Source: Sordaria brevicollis
Lineage: Eukaryota > Ascomycota > Sordariomycetes > Sordariales > Sordariaceae
Assembly (NCBI GenBank): GCA_033439795.1
Contig: JAUTDP010000004.1
Coordinates: forward strand, 2,108,001 to 2,172,000
DNA: 64,000 nucleotides
Direction of reading: 5' to 3'
Shown here: piece by piece, positions 25,508-38,830 of the stretch
Layout: every line of letters starts with the position of its first letter
Position numbering within the stretch: the stretch's first letter is position 1
Made by a program: the position numbers and the translations under genes
The notes under the pieces: model-generated
What the model was told of the DNA's origin: nothing
The model's input: only the letters and a program-made list of their open reading frames with translations
Database searches by the model: none

Positions 25508-26574
25508 TAATATATTAAAGAGTAAATTTATAACCGAATAAATAGAATTTAATTTCTATATACGAAATTGTATTTACAATATATAAATTAATAGATATTT
25601 CCTAGTTTACGTTAACGTAGTAATTAAATTCGCCCCGAAATTATTTTTAAATATTAAATTCTTAACCGATTATAATATTATTTTAAATTTTACCTGTAGC
25701 GAAATTCGTATAAAATCCGCCTATAATATAAAAATAAAGGAATAAGTATTCTAAAAAATTTATATTTAATAAAATATTTAAATATAATAAATTTACTTTT
25801 AATTAAATTAAATTATACTTTATTACCCTACGTAAAGTTATATTAACGAAGAAAATTATTATATTAACCTTTATATATATAAATATTCCGGTCTAATATT
25901 ATAATTTCTTTAAAAACCTTTAGAAATTCGATTTAAAAACCTATTATTTCCAATCCGATTATAATAATATTTTCAATTATATTATTATTTATAAAACCGT
26001 TAAATAAATTTCTATTCTAAATCGCGCTATATATCCGTTAATAATTAAAATATATAAAATAATCGGTTATATTTACAATTTCGTCGATAATAAATTCGGT
26101 ATACTTATAAATAATAGCGACTTCGATTATTTACTACCCGCTATTAAAGCCGGTTTTATTCCTAAATAATATATTATATTTTTAAACGAAAAAGATTACT
26201 AATATATATTATTAGCCTAAAATACCGAAAAGAGTAATTCGAAGCCCCCTAAAAAATTAAATTCTTTTAAACTACTAATTTAAGGATTAAATAAGCCAAA
26301 TAATATCCTTAAAGCGAAATCGTTAATAAAAATTAATATTTACTATAATAAACCAAATTTCGCCGAGAAATTTACTAAATTAATTAACGGTTTCAATATT
26401 TTTCGTAATTATAATATAATATTAATAATAAAAAACGAAAAAATGAGAATCAATTTCGTTAACGGGTAATAGAACCAATAATATCAAATCCGAATATACC
26501 CTTTAAAATATAAAGATCGGATATTCTTAAATAAAATTTATAATAAATTATACGTATAAAGTAAAATAAATTTT
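25508..26574 (+). pseudogene. Gypsy B protease-to-RT linker relic
   Basis: The plus-strand frame resumes after chromovirus C with INRYFLVYVNVVIKFAPKLF and NIKFLTDYNIILNF, followed by a long linker. This resembles the retropepsin region of the same broad Gypsy clade as element A. Joining across the attaa duplication keeps the frame of the short open stretch at 18105-18227. Confidence 0.6.
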
Positions 26575-26897
26575 ATAAAATAGCCCGCCCCTTTAATTTA
26601 TCCAATATTTATTATTTAAAAAAAAGGGGCTAAGGGCGATAAGGGTCGTATAATATTAAATTTATACCCTTTAAATAAAATAACCATCCCTAATATATAT
26701 TTACTACCGGATTAATAAAATATTATAAATAATATAATTAAATATATTATTTTTTCTATTTTTAATATATCCGGATTCTTCTATTAATTATTAATATATT
26801 CTAAATATAAAAACCGTATAATCGTTATTAACTTATAAAGCCAAAATAATTTAATATAATGCTTATAGGTTTTAAAAATATTCTAACCTTTATATAA
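26575..26897 (+). pseudogene. Gypsy B reverse transcriptase relic, N-terminal part
   Basis: The plus strand reads PAPLIYPIFII, KKGAKGDKGRIILNLYPLNK, IPNIYLLPDQQ-like and ISGFFYQLLIYSKYKNRIIV, then the FKNILTF region just before the insertion. These match fingers and palm motifs (K-R-V-D-R-LN, PLP, F---D---FYQ). The frame is cut at a TA by the 26900-27505 insert. Confidence 0.88.
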
Positions 26898-26931
26898 TAT
26901 TTTACGAGGGCTACCGCCCCCGTACCCCCGC

Positions 26932-26954
26932 AAAATTTGCCTTCGGCAAATTTT
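26932..26954. repeat. Perfect 10-bp hairpin in the MITE-like insert
   Basis: aaaatttgcc and ggcaaatttt separated by a 3-base loop, set within GC-rich flanks. Confidence 0.8.
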
Positions 26955-26976
26955 ATACGGGTGGGCAGAAATTTAC

Positions 26977-27504
26977 TTGAAGCGGAGCTCAACATTACTA
27001 CTTTACTATTTTTTAATAATTTTTTTATTAAAATTTTTTTATTAAATATTTTTTATTAATTTTTTTTTTTGGAAACTACAGGGTAAGTAAGAAGGTGGAA
27101 AGACTTAGCGAAAATTTTGAAATTCTTTCCCCGAAAATCCATCCGTCGGTTTTTTTTTTCAAAGTCGTTTTTCTCGGCCGGCAGGCTAGCTACGGTCACG
27201 TGAGTGGTACCAATCTACTCGTCTCGGCTTACTCATCATTTTGGTACCCACTTTGTCTTGATAGAACCCACTTTCAAATGCCAAGCCTTAAGCGAGCTTG
27301 GCGGACAGGGATAGGGGGTCTTATTCAGCCAATTCCAACTCGGGAATTTTTTTCAGCCAATTGCAGGTCGCGAAATCGCGGGTAAACCTCGTGGCTATTT
27401 ATAAGGATTATTAACAGGGGGGTCACCGTATTATAGAAGAAGCTACGCTCAACGCTTTGCTCCGTGTTTTTTCAACACTTCTCAATGTTGAAGCTCCGCT
27501 TCAA
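26977..27504. repeat. Inverted repeats of the MITE-like insert
   Basis: ttgaagcggagctcaacatt (26977-26996) pairs with aatgttgaagctccgcttca plus a final a (27484-27504), with a one-base indel. The right arm is the end of the insert. The left arm begins about 75 bp inside, so there may be two nested units. Confidence 0.75.
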
Positions 27505-27507
27505 ATA

Positions 27508-27760
27508 AATCGTCGTTTCTTTAAATATCGTTACTTCGTACGCGCCTATATTAATAATATCGTTATATTTAATAAATCCGAAGAGGAATATTTAGCCTAT
27601 TTACAAATTATATTTAATATTATTAATAAATACCGTATATATATCGGCGCCGATAAATCGTTTATCGGGTACCTTTCCGTAAAATCTTTTAAATATATAA
27701 TTAATAAAAAAAGAATTATTAGGACGGATAATTAAATTATAATTTTTAAATAAATTAAAC
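27508..27760 (+). pseudogene. Gypsy B reverse transcriptase relic, C-terminal part
   Basis: Reads QINRRFFKYRYFVRAY, INNIVIFNKSEEEYLAYL, IFNIINKYRIYIGADKSFIG and YLSVKSFKY. It holds the catalytic YxDD region (here YINN) and the thumb-proximal K-FLG-tail. The open frame starting at 27457 is a chance fusion of MITE sequence to this relic, not a gene. Confidence 0.92.
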
Positions 27761-28399
27761 TCCTTAATATTTTAAATACTTTAAAAATTTATATTAATAT
27801 AGTAGAATAATTATATTTTAAAGTAATATAATTCTAAATTAAATACGCTCTATTAAAAAAGCGAAAAATTAAATTTTTTTATTAAAGACGCAAATCTAGC
27901 GAATTATTAATTAAAGCTTTTAAAAACGTATATAAGGCGTATACCGCTCGTATTAAATTTATATTTACAATAAAAGAAATTTACGCCTTCGAAATTATAT
28001 AGGAAGATTTATATATTTAAATTAAATTATAATATTACAACTATAAATGGTTATTATTCTTTAAAATAAATATTTATAAACCTAATTTTAAGGTAATAGC
28101 TTTTTAATTTATAAATAAATAATATAATTAACCGCCCTAAGGTTAAGAAATTATTATTCTTAATTATAATATTCTAATTAAACGTATTCGATTAATCGCT
28201 TTCGTTTCTAAAGAAATTATACTAATAAAAAAATTATATAGGTTTATAAAAACCGAAATCGCTACTATTATTTAAATATTAAAAAAATAGTATAAAATAG
28301 CCTAATTGAACGAATAGCCTTTATAAATTTTTATTAATTATTCTCCGGTAAAAGGTATTTAAAAATATATTTCGCTTATTACTATAAATTTAATTAAAA

Positions 28400-28515
28400 C
28401 GAACTTTAAATTCGCGAATACTATAAATTAAACTTCGCAATTCTATTTCTATATATATTATATCCTTAGGAAATTTAATATTATTCCCGATATTCTATTA
28501 CGATTCTTTATATTA
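28400..28515 (+). pseudogene. Gypsy B RNase H end relic
   Basis: The stretch FYFYIYYILRKFNIIPDILL matches the conserved segment Y---YH-PG--N-VPDALSR that ends Gypsy RNase H. It follows other RNase H-like stretches from about 27.9 kb. Confidence 0.75.
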
Positions 28516-29639
28516 ATAAATTAATATATAAATCGGAACGATATCGATTAATTTAAAAACGTTTAAATAAATTAAGTAAAAGGCGAATAATTTAACTTTC
28601 GGTCGACTATTCCTATCCTAATACCCTAATTCCGTAAACGTATTATATAAAATTATATAAAGGAATTTTAATATTAAAATATTATTAATATAATTTAAAC
28701 GGCCGATTAAATTTTAATAAATTCGTTAAAGCCCTAATTAACGCCTAAACCGAAATAGGCCGACCGTTGTAGCGAATTCCTTACCGGTCCCTTCGAATTA
28801 CGTAATAATCTTCTCTTCTATATAAATTATAATAATAAAAAGTATTTCTATTTATTTACTTCCTATATATAAAATATATTTATATTAATATATAATAAAA
28901 AATATTATACTAAAATTAATTATATAATATCGGAATTAAATTACGTCTATTTTTATAAAAAGACGTAAAAAGTACAATTATACGTCCGTTATTACTATAT
29001 ATATTAAAAATACTAAATTAATAAATAACTTCCTCCTAATAAATTATAATTTATATAATCCCTACCTTAACCGTTCTATATAATTACTATTAATTTTATT
29101 ATAAATATACCTAAAATCGAATTTAAAGGGACCTTTTAAACTCTCCCCAATTATAAATTCCTAAACGTATTATATACTAATATTTATAAATTCAATAAAA
29201 AAATACTATTAACCGTAAAATACTATTCGTATAATATTAAAAAATAAATTATTATAAAATCATATACCTAATACTATATAGATTAGGGAATTTTATAACG
29301 TATTATTAATAATCGCAATCTTAAAATCACTTTATAATTATAAAAGGAAATTTTCAAAATTTATAATACGAAATTATTATATTCTATAGCCTATTATTAT
29401 TAAATAAATAACCAATCCGAATATATAAATTAAATAATCGAAACTACTATTCGGTTTTATTACGCTACTTTAAATAATCTTTAAATTAATATTTTATTAA
29501 CTATTTAATATTTATTAAATAATTCCCTCTATTTTACTTTTAATATAAACTTTAACGAAATAATATATAATTTTAAATTTCGGATGCTAATAAATACTTT
29601 AATTACTTCGGAAAATCGTAAAAAATTTAATATCGAAAT

Positions 29640-29960
29640 ATTAAAAATTATTTATCGAAATTTATAAAAAGAAATAATATAATTAATTAATGAAGCCGGT
29701 ATAGTAATTAAATACTATTATAATTCTAAATATACGCTAATTTCGTTTTAAATCGGTAAAAAAATATTTATTCGTTTAAATAATAAATACAAATTACCTA
29801 AAAAGTTAAAAAAGAAGTAGTTAATATTATATTCAAATTTATATTATATTATTAAAAGAATTAAATATTTTATTTATAAATTAAATTTCCCCAAAAATAA
29901 AAGGCTTCACCCTATAATCTCTATAATTTAATTATATTGTATTACTTAAAGCCCTAATTT
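29640..29960 (+). pseudogene. Gypsy B integrase C-terminal relic
   Basis: KLPKKLKKK, LYYIIKRIKYFIYKLNFP and RLHPIISIIQL match the post-core GPF-I---G--AY-L-LP----IHPV-HVSQL segment of Gypsy integrases. The integrase core should lie at about 28.7-29.6 kb but is badly degraded. Confidence 0.8.
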
Positions 29961-31859
29961 ATTCGGGCGTATCGAAAACCTTCTAATATTAATAGAATAA
30001 AACGATTAATTTCCTTTTACCTTTAAAAAAATTATAAATCGATAAATAAAAATATTAAAATATAAAAGGGAAATAATTGAATTCTTAATAATAATAAAGG
30101 GTTAACCTAATATAAACGTAAAATAAATACGGTAATTTACTTTAATAAATATTAACGAAAAATTAATTCGTAATTATAAATAAAAGTACCCGTTCAATTA
30201 ATAAAAAGAAAAGGAACGCTCTAAATACATCCCGCCAAAATAGAAATTAATTAAAAAAATTATTAAAATTAATATTATTATTATTTTATTATTTAAAACG
30301 CTAAATAGAACGCTAATAAAAAGAATGTAACTTATATTTACTACCTTTAAAAATAGGACGAATTTATCGCCCTAATAATAATTAACGAATTTATTATTTA
30401 TATTTAAATTTAAGCGGATTTATCGGTTATTTCGCTATTTATAAAAGGTATTATATAAGCCTTAATATAATTTCCTTTATTCGCTTACTATATATTTATT
30501 TCTTTACTATATAAAAATTTTTCTTTAATATTATCTCCTCTTTTCCTTCTTAATTGCAATTATCCTTTATATTTCTCTTCTATTTACTAATATCGTTTCT
30601 TCGCGAGGGAGAATTTATAAATTACTACTTTCTTTTCTTTTTTCGCCTTTTTCCCCTCTTAAACATCAACTATTTTTCTCTCTCCTTCTCCTATTTTTCT
30701 TTTATTATTTTACTATCCCCTCTAATAATAAAAATCGTTCGTATCCTTTTAATTCTCCTCCCTATTATCGATAGATTCGTCGAATTAATTTTAAAATAAT
30801 TAAAATTATAATAAATTATTTTCTTTTAATTGGATTATTCCGTTATTTATACGTTATAAATAATTATTAAATTACTTATATTATATTTAGAATATTATAT
30901 AAATAATTAATTACTTATAATAAAGAATTTATTAAATTCGTACGGATAATATTCTAAAACCCTATTAAAAAGGGAAATAGCGAAATCGTTTTTAATATTT
31001 ATATTCGTATAGAAAAGATTATATAAAAATATATAATACTAAATTTTAAAAATAAAATTCTTATTTAAATTCCTCGCGGAACCGCTAATTTAATTACTAC
31101 TTTTATTAACCTATATCCTAAAGTCTTCTAATCCTTCTAACGTATAATTTATTATTAGATTTAGGCTTAATTTTAAAACTTCTACGTTTAAACTACTTAT
31201 ATCGCGGCTATTAATAATTTCGTCCACTTTTATAAACCGACCCTTATTCTATACAATTAATATTTAAACGCAATTAGATAAATTATTTAATATATTTTAT
31301 CAAAGCGTTATTTCTTTCCTATAATAAAAATTTATTTAATTTTCGTTATAGAAATTAAAAATAATATTTCGAAGGCTTATTTAATCTTATTATTAATTTT
31401 AATAAGTTCGCTAATTATTATTAACGTTTTACCCGTTATTACGTTTAAAAACGTCTTTTCCTTTATTCTAGTAATTATATTCAATTTACTACTTAATTCG
31501 CACTTTAACCCAAAAGGGGTTAAGGCAAATTAATAAATCTAATTTACCAAATCTTTTAAAAAGATCGAAGCGTATATGAATCCTTATTATATTAGTGTAA
31601 ATAATTATATCGATCGTTCTATTATAATCGTTATATATAATAATAAGATAATTTAAGTGGAATATAATCCGTTTATTTATTTATTTAAAAATTATTCGTA
31701 CTATCGCTATTATTATTAATAATACGGATTTTATTAATAAATTCCTATTCGTCCTTACTTTTAACGTTATTATACGCGTAATAAATAATTACGCCGACTT
31801 CGTTAATAATTTATAAAAAGTAATTAAAGAAATAATTCGCAATTTAAAGCCTATTTATA

Positions 31860-33080
31860 AGGAATTTATTTAATATAACGCCCCGTTTATTATTTATAAC
31901 GATTTCGTCGATTTTACGGAAAATAATTAAAAGCGTTTATTAAACGTTAATAAATCCAATTTCGTAAAAAATAATTTAATTAATTATACTATAACCTTTC
32001 GCTATTTAAGGAATAAATTGCGTAAATTTACCGACGAATTTAATAACGAAATTATGATATTATATAAAGATGTTAAAAAAGAATTTAATTGCTTCTACGA
32101 ATAAATAAAATATATACGTAATTATTATATTCGTAAAATAATTTATTCCGAATTCCTAATAATTAAAACTATTTATAATTAGGCTATTAAAATTATTAAT
32201 ATATAAAAAGAATAAAATACCTCTTCCGATTCGAAAATTTACTTACCCTTTCGTACTAAATTCTTAATTTATTATATAGCGAATATATTTAATAATTTAT
32301 TTAAATAAATTACCGGTTATTTATTCCGCTTAAATATAATTTATTTTACTATTATATTTATTAACGAATTTAATAATTCTAATACTATTAATATTAATAA
32401 AATTCGCAAAATCGTTCGGGATAAATTTAATTTTTATATCGACCTTATATTAAAAAACGCTACCGAAAAAAATACCCGCCTATTAAATTCCTAATTATAT
32501 CGTTTATTATAATTTAAATAAGAAATAGAACATTTCGGTTAAACGTAATCTATTATAAATATTAACGCTTTAATTATTTATATTAATAATTTAATTTTAT
32601 TAATTAACGAAATTACTAATTAAATAAATAAAATACTTATATACCCTTAAAACGAATTCGCTATTACTATCTTTTATTCCTATAATTGCCCTATTATTAA
32701 AAGAATATTTTTCGAATATTTATTATTTATAAAAAATTTAATTAATTCTATTCGTCGTCCCCGTCCTAATAATATAATTATACCTAATAAAAATAATTGT
32801 TAAACCCGCTTTTATTAAACGTTCGATAACGAATTCGAAAGAAATAAGGACTTTAATTATTCGCCGGCTACCGATTATTAAAATCGGCGTAAATATCTTT
32901 ACCGCGGTATTACCAATAATATTATAAAAAATTAATTCGGATTAAATAAAACCGCCGCTCAAAATAAACCGCTATCCGCCCGTACTAAAAAATTTATTAA
33001 AAAACTTAATAAATAAAAGAAAACCTCTTTAATATTTCGCTCGCCTTATTCCTTTAATTATATAACCGAATATTCTTTAA
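31860..33080 (+). pseudogene. Gypsy B extra 3' reading-frame relic, unassigned
   Basis: Downstream of integrase one plus-strand frame has protein-like stretches (FRYLRNKLRKFTDEFNNEIM, DVKKEFNCFYE, SIRRPRPNNIIIPNKNN) broken only by TAA/TAG. It occupies much of the 3 kb between integrase and 3' LTR, more space than a standard Gypsy needs. I recognise no domain. TGA is scarce everywhere in RIPed DNA, so lack of TGA is not proof of coding. Confidence 0.4.
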
Positions 33081-33318
33081 AAATAATATAAAAATAAAAT
33101 AAAGGATTCGGGTAGAATTTAAAAAGGTTATAACGGGTAAAGAAAAGAAGGCGTTAAAGGAAGTAATAGAATTTTAATAAAAAAAAAGAAACTAAAAGTC
33201 GCTTTATTATTTATTTAATTCCGATTATTATTAAAGGTATTTAATATATATATATAAATAAAGATAAATATAATAATTTTAGGACCGTCTTATTATAATC
33301 TCCTATACCCCTAAAAAA

Positions 33319-33727
33319 TATTATAAAACGGATTCCCTACTAAAATAAAGTATATTAAAATAACCTAATAAATTCGTTAAATTAATTTAACGGATCCGTT
33401 TAAGGAATCCCGATATAATTTTATATAGTATTCGATAGTAATGGACGGATCCGTCTCCCTCGGGGACGGAATCTTCCCTTAATTAATTAATTATTATTTA
33501 CTATTAGAAATTCTTATTTAGTAATCTATTTATTAACCTAAATCCTAGGTAGTAATTATCCGTATTTTAACGAATCCGTTACTTAAGAGTAACGACGTCG
33601 CTATATATTAATCCTATTAACGAATCCGTTATTAGTAGTTTAAAGGCCTTATTACGAACCTACTAGTTGACGACTTCGTTAATAAGTTAGAATAGTGACT
33701 ACGAATCCGACTGCCGGGTTCGTAGCA
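33319..33727 (+). repeat. Gypsy B 3' LTR (409 bp)
   Basis: Aligned end to end with 12570-12978. Its inner start is RIP-altered (tattataaaacgg), and the outer end is clean, finishing ccgggttcgtagca. Confidence 0.94.
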
Positions 33728-34149
33728 GGAATTTTCTTTAATAAAAGGACCGTCGGATCCGTTAATTAATTTCGCCACCTCTTTAACGACCGTATTTATT
33801 TTAAAATTTAATATTAGGGTAATATATTTTAAATCTTCGGTATAATTAAATTCTTCCCTAATTTCTTTATTAATTACAATTAATATAATTTAAATTTAGG
33901 AGGAAAAAATAGATTTATAACCGTTAATATTAATATTTTTAATAATTCTTAGGCGTTAATTTTCATAAATCTTTATAAATTTAGACGTTAGATTTGCGAT
34001 TATTATTACATTAACGGTTCCTTTATTTAGAAAATAATTTTTAGTAAATTTATTCTAAAATTCGAAAAGGAAATCTTTTAATATTCCAATTATAAATTCG
34101 AAATTTATATATTTATAAATAATTAAAATTCGAACTTCGTTATAAAGAA

Positions 34150-34545
34150 GGATAATTATATTATAAGCCGCTATAACCTTCCTTTTTAACGGTTTAACGA
34201 TATTAATAACCTTAATTACTATATTTCGATAAAATTAAATAATTATTTTATTAACGGTAGAATTAATATTAACGCCGTAGGGTACTGTTTATTCGGTTCC
34301 GAATAATAAATTAGTAGCGAATTTTAGGGAGATTTAAACCGTAATTAAAAACCGTACTATTTTGGGTTTATTATTAATGGTATTATTTATAAAAACGTTA
34401 AACGTAATTCTTTTAGTTAAATTGACTTCATTTTTGATTATATTGAAAAATTTCTCTTTTAATATATTATAAATTATTAAATTTAACGAAATTATTTATA
34501 TTTCGTTAATTAAAATATTCGAATAATTTGTATCGACGTAAATCG
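34150..34545 (-). pseudogene. Gypsy A retropepsin relic
   Basis: The minus strand reads VDTNYSNILINEIQI, then a beta-rich stretch ending LLFGTERTVPYGVNI. VDTN replaces the aspartic-protease VDTG through a RIP transition, and the later LxG- -h segment fits the second conserved region. It continues into KDFLFEFQN and ANLTSKFIKIYEN, a conserved post-protease linker of this Gypsy group. A gag relic should lie to the right (36-38.8 kb) but is not assignable. Confidence 0.65.
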
Positions 34546-37500
34546 ATAATTTTAGGCTAATTTTTAATAAACGGACGTTTATAGTAAAATACGAATAATA
34601 GTATCCTTTAGAAAATTTATCCTTCGGTTTCGCTTAAATTATTTCTGGATTAGTAATAGGGGCGGATAAAAAAGTTGTATCGGGCTTCGTAAATTCTAGG
34701 GGCGATCCTATAAACTTTAGACTATTAATTTAGGTTATAGGAATAATTTTTATTCTAGTAAATAGATTTCTAGGCTTCTAGTTAAAATAAATACGAATGC
34801 GAATTTTCAATTAATTTTTTATATAGCTTCTATTAAGGATAAAGTGGGTAAATAATTTATTTTTAAAATTGAATATAATATTATAGGATTTATATATTAA
34901 ACGATACTTATCTTCGGAAAATATATAAAAGGTAGAACTATTAATTATATTATTATTTATTATAAATATAATACTATTATTTATAATTAAATAAATTTCG
35001 TCCTCTCCTTTATTCGAATAATAATTAACTTCCTTATAACTTTCGGTACGGAATTTAGCCGTTTCGTTATTAAATAAATCGTTATAAATTATAATCTCTT
35101 TTTCGTTTTTAATTTAATAAAGGCCGTTTCCGGGGCGAAATTTAGGGCTCTATTTTACCTATTTATAATAGAAATGCTTATAAAGTATCTTCTTTTTAGT
35201 TTAGGGTTTAAAAAATCAGAAATTACGACCTTTACCTTTAAAATTCTATTTAATATCGTTATTGAATTTAAAGGATAATAGGTTCGAAATCCGGCTATCG
35301 AAATTAGTAATATAAATATTAAAAATTAAAATTGAAATTGAAAATTAATTACAATAGGGGTAATTTGGTTTACGAATTTATAAAACTTATTTAGTTAAGG
35401 ATAAAATCGAGGCTATTAAAGTAGAGTCCGTATTTAATATAATTCTTTTTAATAATTTAAATTTAAGAAGGGTGGGTAAAGCTTTTAATTTAAATATTAA
35501 TAAATTTGGAGATTTGCCTTCGAATTCGGCTTTAAAGAATTTAATCGTCTATTCCGCGTTATAACTATTTATTTTATTATTAATAATAATATAATAAGTA
35601 TAAGCCTTCTATTCGAAGTATTTAAAATAATTATTTAAGGATAAAATTTCGGTTAGCTCTTATATAATTTAATATAAAGAAGGAAATAAAGTATTCTAAA
35701 TATATATATTGAAAATTATATAATCCCGGTCGTTAAATTTACGTATATAGCGGATAATTTCTAAAGCCTTATTAACGACTCTTTTATTATTATAATAATC
35801 TTCCTTTATATAGCGAATTGAATTGAATTTTGTAAAAATTTAGAATACTATAGAATAAAAACAATTAATAATAATATATTCCCAAATTTCGAAATTAGTA
35901 TAGTAATTCGCTTATTTAGTAGTAATAAGATTAACGATTTATTAAATCTTTACTTCTCTGTAGAAAAATTCGTTAAAATTAATACGAAAATATTCCCTTT
36001 TAATTTCGGTAATTACGTTAATATAAATACATTCGAAAAATAATGCTATTAATATAAAATAAATATCGCTTTTCTATTATTAATAATTTCGATTATTAAA
36101 TTCAAAAGTAAGGGCGTTGGGGTAGAAATAACCGACGTAACGAGCCTTTTAACCCTTAAGGTTTCCGTTAGGGCCGTCGACGTTAATTATAAAGGATAAT
36201 TCAAAGGCGAACTTTTCGGCGAATTTACTTAGGGAATTAGTATTTTCTTTAATACCGATTTTAATTACGCCCTTAAGGATTATTAATATAATTATAGAGG
36301 AATCGTTTTTAATAGTTTAATTTTTATTAAATATATTTTAATCTTCGTTAAATTTATTTTTATCCTTTTTTTTACACTTGAAGCTTTCGGTTCCTTTAAA
36401 AGAAAAACCTCTAATTATAATATTTATAATTATTTTATATATTAGAATCTAGGTAAATAAAGGAAATTTTTAAAAAGCGGTTATCAATAAATCGTTTATA
36501 GCTTTTAGTAAATTATTATTTTCCGTCCCGGATTCGGATTTTAATTTGGATTTAGACCCCGATTCCGATTTTAATTAACAATCTATATATTTTAAAATTC
36601 AATACTCGCGTAGTAATAAAGTTAAATTATTTACCGAAATTTAAAAAGGCGAATCGTAAAATAAAATCGATAGAAGGGTTTTAAGAATTTTTACAGGCTT
36701 AATTAATAATTTGGCCGGTAATTAAAAAAAAAATTTTATTAATTAAATAAATTAAAAAATTTAATTTCCTAATTTCGTTATCATTATAGCCTATTTAGGT
36801 TTAGTAAAATATACCCTTTATTTATCCTTTTCCGGTTTTTTAGATTATACGGTTTTAAAAATTGAAGGTAGGGATTTAAGGGGAATTTTTTCCTTTTATT
36901 TACTTTTAAAATCGAATTAACGCTAATTTTCGGAATTTTAGGAGAGATTTAATCCCAAAACCGATTCGCTCTTACTTTAAATTAATAAAAATTTTAAAAT
37001 TTATTCTATTATTATTTAATATTATAACGAAGACGATATTTTAATCCGATTTAGCGAAAATATTCCTTCCTAATATAGTAAAGGAAACCCGTATTTAAAT
37101 ATCAAGGAAAAAATTCCTTCTAAAATTAATAACGGATTGACGGTTAATTCGTATTAAGAACGGAAAGGATTAAAAGGATTAAATTCGGTTAATGAATTCT
37201 AATTACTTTTTAGAAATTTAAATTTCGAAGGGGATTTAGAATTATATTAAATTAAACCGTTTTTAATTAAATTAATAAGGGGAATATTAGATATAAAAGT
37301 ATTATTATTAAAAATATTCCCGCTAAAAATTAATTTCGATAAAACGTTTAATATAGAAACGTTATTAGCGGGTAATTTTAATATAAATATAAAATTTAAT
37401 AATACCGCTAATCGTTCTCCGAATAGGATTCGAATAAAAAGGGCCCGCTATTTTCGTTCTTCGTTTAATAAAAATTCTTTTCGAAAAAATAGGAATTAAA

Positions 37501-38830
37501 AAGTATATAAATATCGAATAGAACGTCCCAATAAAAATATTAAAAATAAAGATTAAAAATTTTCAAGGCTTTATTAAATATACGGTTTAAAAATTTAAAG
37601 GATTTCCTAACCGGGTAATAGCGGATTTAATATATTTTTTAATTCTTAAGAATTAAGTTTAAATATCGGCATTAAAGGTATTAATTTAAAAATAACGAAA
37701 TTATAATAATACTTATCCCTTTCGGAAAGGTTTTTAAAATTCAAAATCTTAATAGCGATTTTAATATTATTAAATAAATTAAATCTATACTCCTTAGGGA
37801 GGTCTTTAAAATTCGAAATTTTAGTATCGGTTTTAACAATATTAAATAAGTTGGATTTATTTCCTTCGAAGGAGTCTTTAAATTTAAAGGATTTAAACGC
37901 GAACCGATTTACGTTAAAATCTTTATTAAAATAGACGTTAATTCTCTTAATTTCCCGGCCGGTTTTAAGCGTTATAATTTATTTAAAAATAGTTTTATTA
38001 TACCGGTACGCGGAATAGGGGCCGATTTTATCGAATTCGTATTTAGAAGCGGAGACGTTAACGTTTTAAATTTCGTTTTAGGAAATATTAATATTATTAA
38101 TTTCGTTTTAAATATTTTATAAAATTATATCGAGGGGTTATAATTCGTTATTATATTTTTAATTATATAATTTAGATTAATTATTATAAAGATTTAAATA
38201 GTAGTTAGGATTAGATTTAGATTTATAATAATTTTTAAAATTCTTATCCGAATTGGAATTAATAACGAAAATTTTTTTTTAATTTTATAATTAATCGTTT
38301 AGAGGGTAATTATTAAATTCGACGGGGGCTTTTATATTAAGATTTAAATTATACGATTCGATTTAATTTATTTTAACGAAATTTATTATTATTTTATAAA
38401 ATTTTCGGGGTAAGTAATAATTTAAAATCTATTTTAGAGGATAATTTAGTAAAGTTATCCTCCGCGAAATACGTATCGAACGTAATAGGGTTATAAGTTT
38501 TGCGTTAAAAGGGGGTAAAAAGTCAATAAAATCTTTAAAACGCTATTTATCCCAATCTAAAGAGTTTTAATATTATCGGATAAATAGGTTATTTATAAGG
38601 TATATAAATATACGTTTCAAATCGCGTCGAATTACGTCGTCAGTTAAATCGATAACCGATAATAATATAATAGTAAGGTTAATAAAAACGATATTATAAA
38701 TTTAATTAGTAAATAGCATTTAATATGGGGTTAAGCGCTATATTTATAGGGATGTAAACGGTCGGTTTACCCGTAAGTTAAAAAGTAGAGTTAAAAGAAT
38801 TAATAGGTTAAATTTAAATTGGGTATTATT

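Larger units (their letters stand above)
26900..27505. mobile_element. Un-RIPed MITE-like insert in Gypsy B reverse transcriptase
   Basis: The reverse transcriptase frame breaks at ...ata taa|TA and resumes at TA|aat cgt, so about 606 bp inserted with a TA duplication (26898-26899, 27506-27507). TA duplication suggests a Tc1/mariner-Pogo mobilised element. Inside are a 20-21 bp inverted repeat (26977-26996 with 27484-27504) whose right arm lies at the insert's right end, and a perfect 10-bp hairpin. Composition from about 26970 on is normal, unlike the host element. It is either too short to be a RIP target or arrived later. No transposase is encoded. Confidence 0.68.
12570..33727 (+). mobile_element. 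Gypsy LTR retrotransposon B (itself carrying three insertions)
   Basis: LTRs of exactly 409 bp (12570-12978 and 33319-33727) are flanked by a perfect 5-bp duplication, ggaat (12565-12569 and 33728-33732). Coding relics run left to right: gag-like, protease-like, reverse transcriptase (26575-27760, split), RNase H, integrase, then about 3 kb more. Three later insertions account for roughly 9.6 kb: the microsatellite element, chromovirus C and the MITE-like insert. The original element was about 11.5 kb. It landed in Gypsy A in the opposite orientation, between A's protease and integrase remnants. Confidence 0.95.

Noticed and set aside
27457..27735. 92-codon open frame as a gene
   Set aside because: Its first 15 or so codons are MITE-like sequence and the rest is a Gypsy B reverse transcriptase fragment; a chance fusion.
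30554..30799. 81-codon hydrophobic frame as a membrane protein
   Set aside because: Lies in pyrimidine-rich RIPed DNA after the integrase relic; hydrophobicity follows from T-rich codons.
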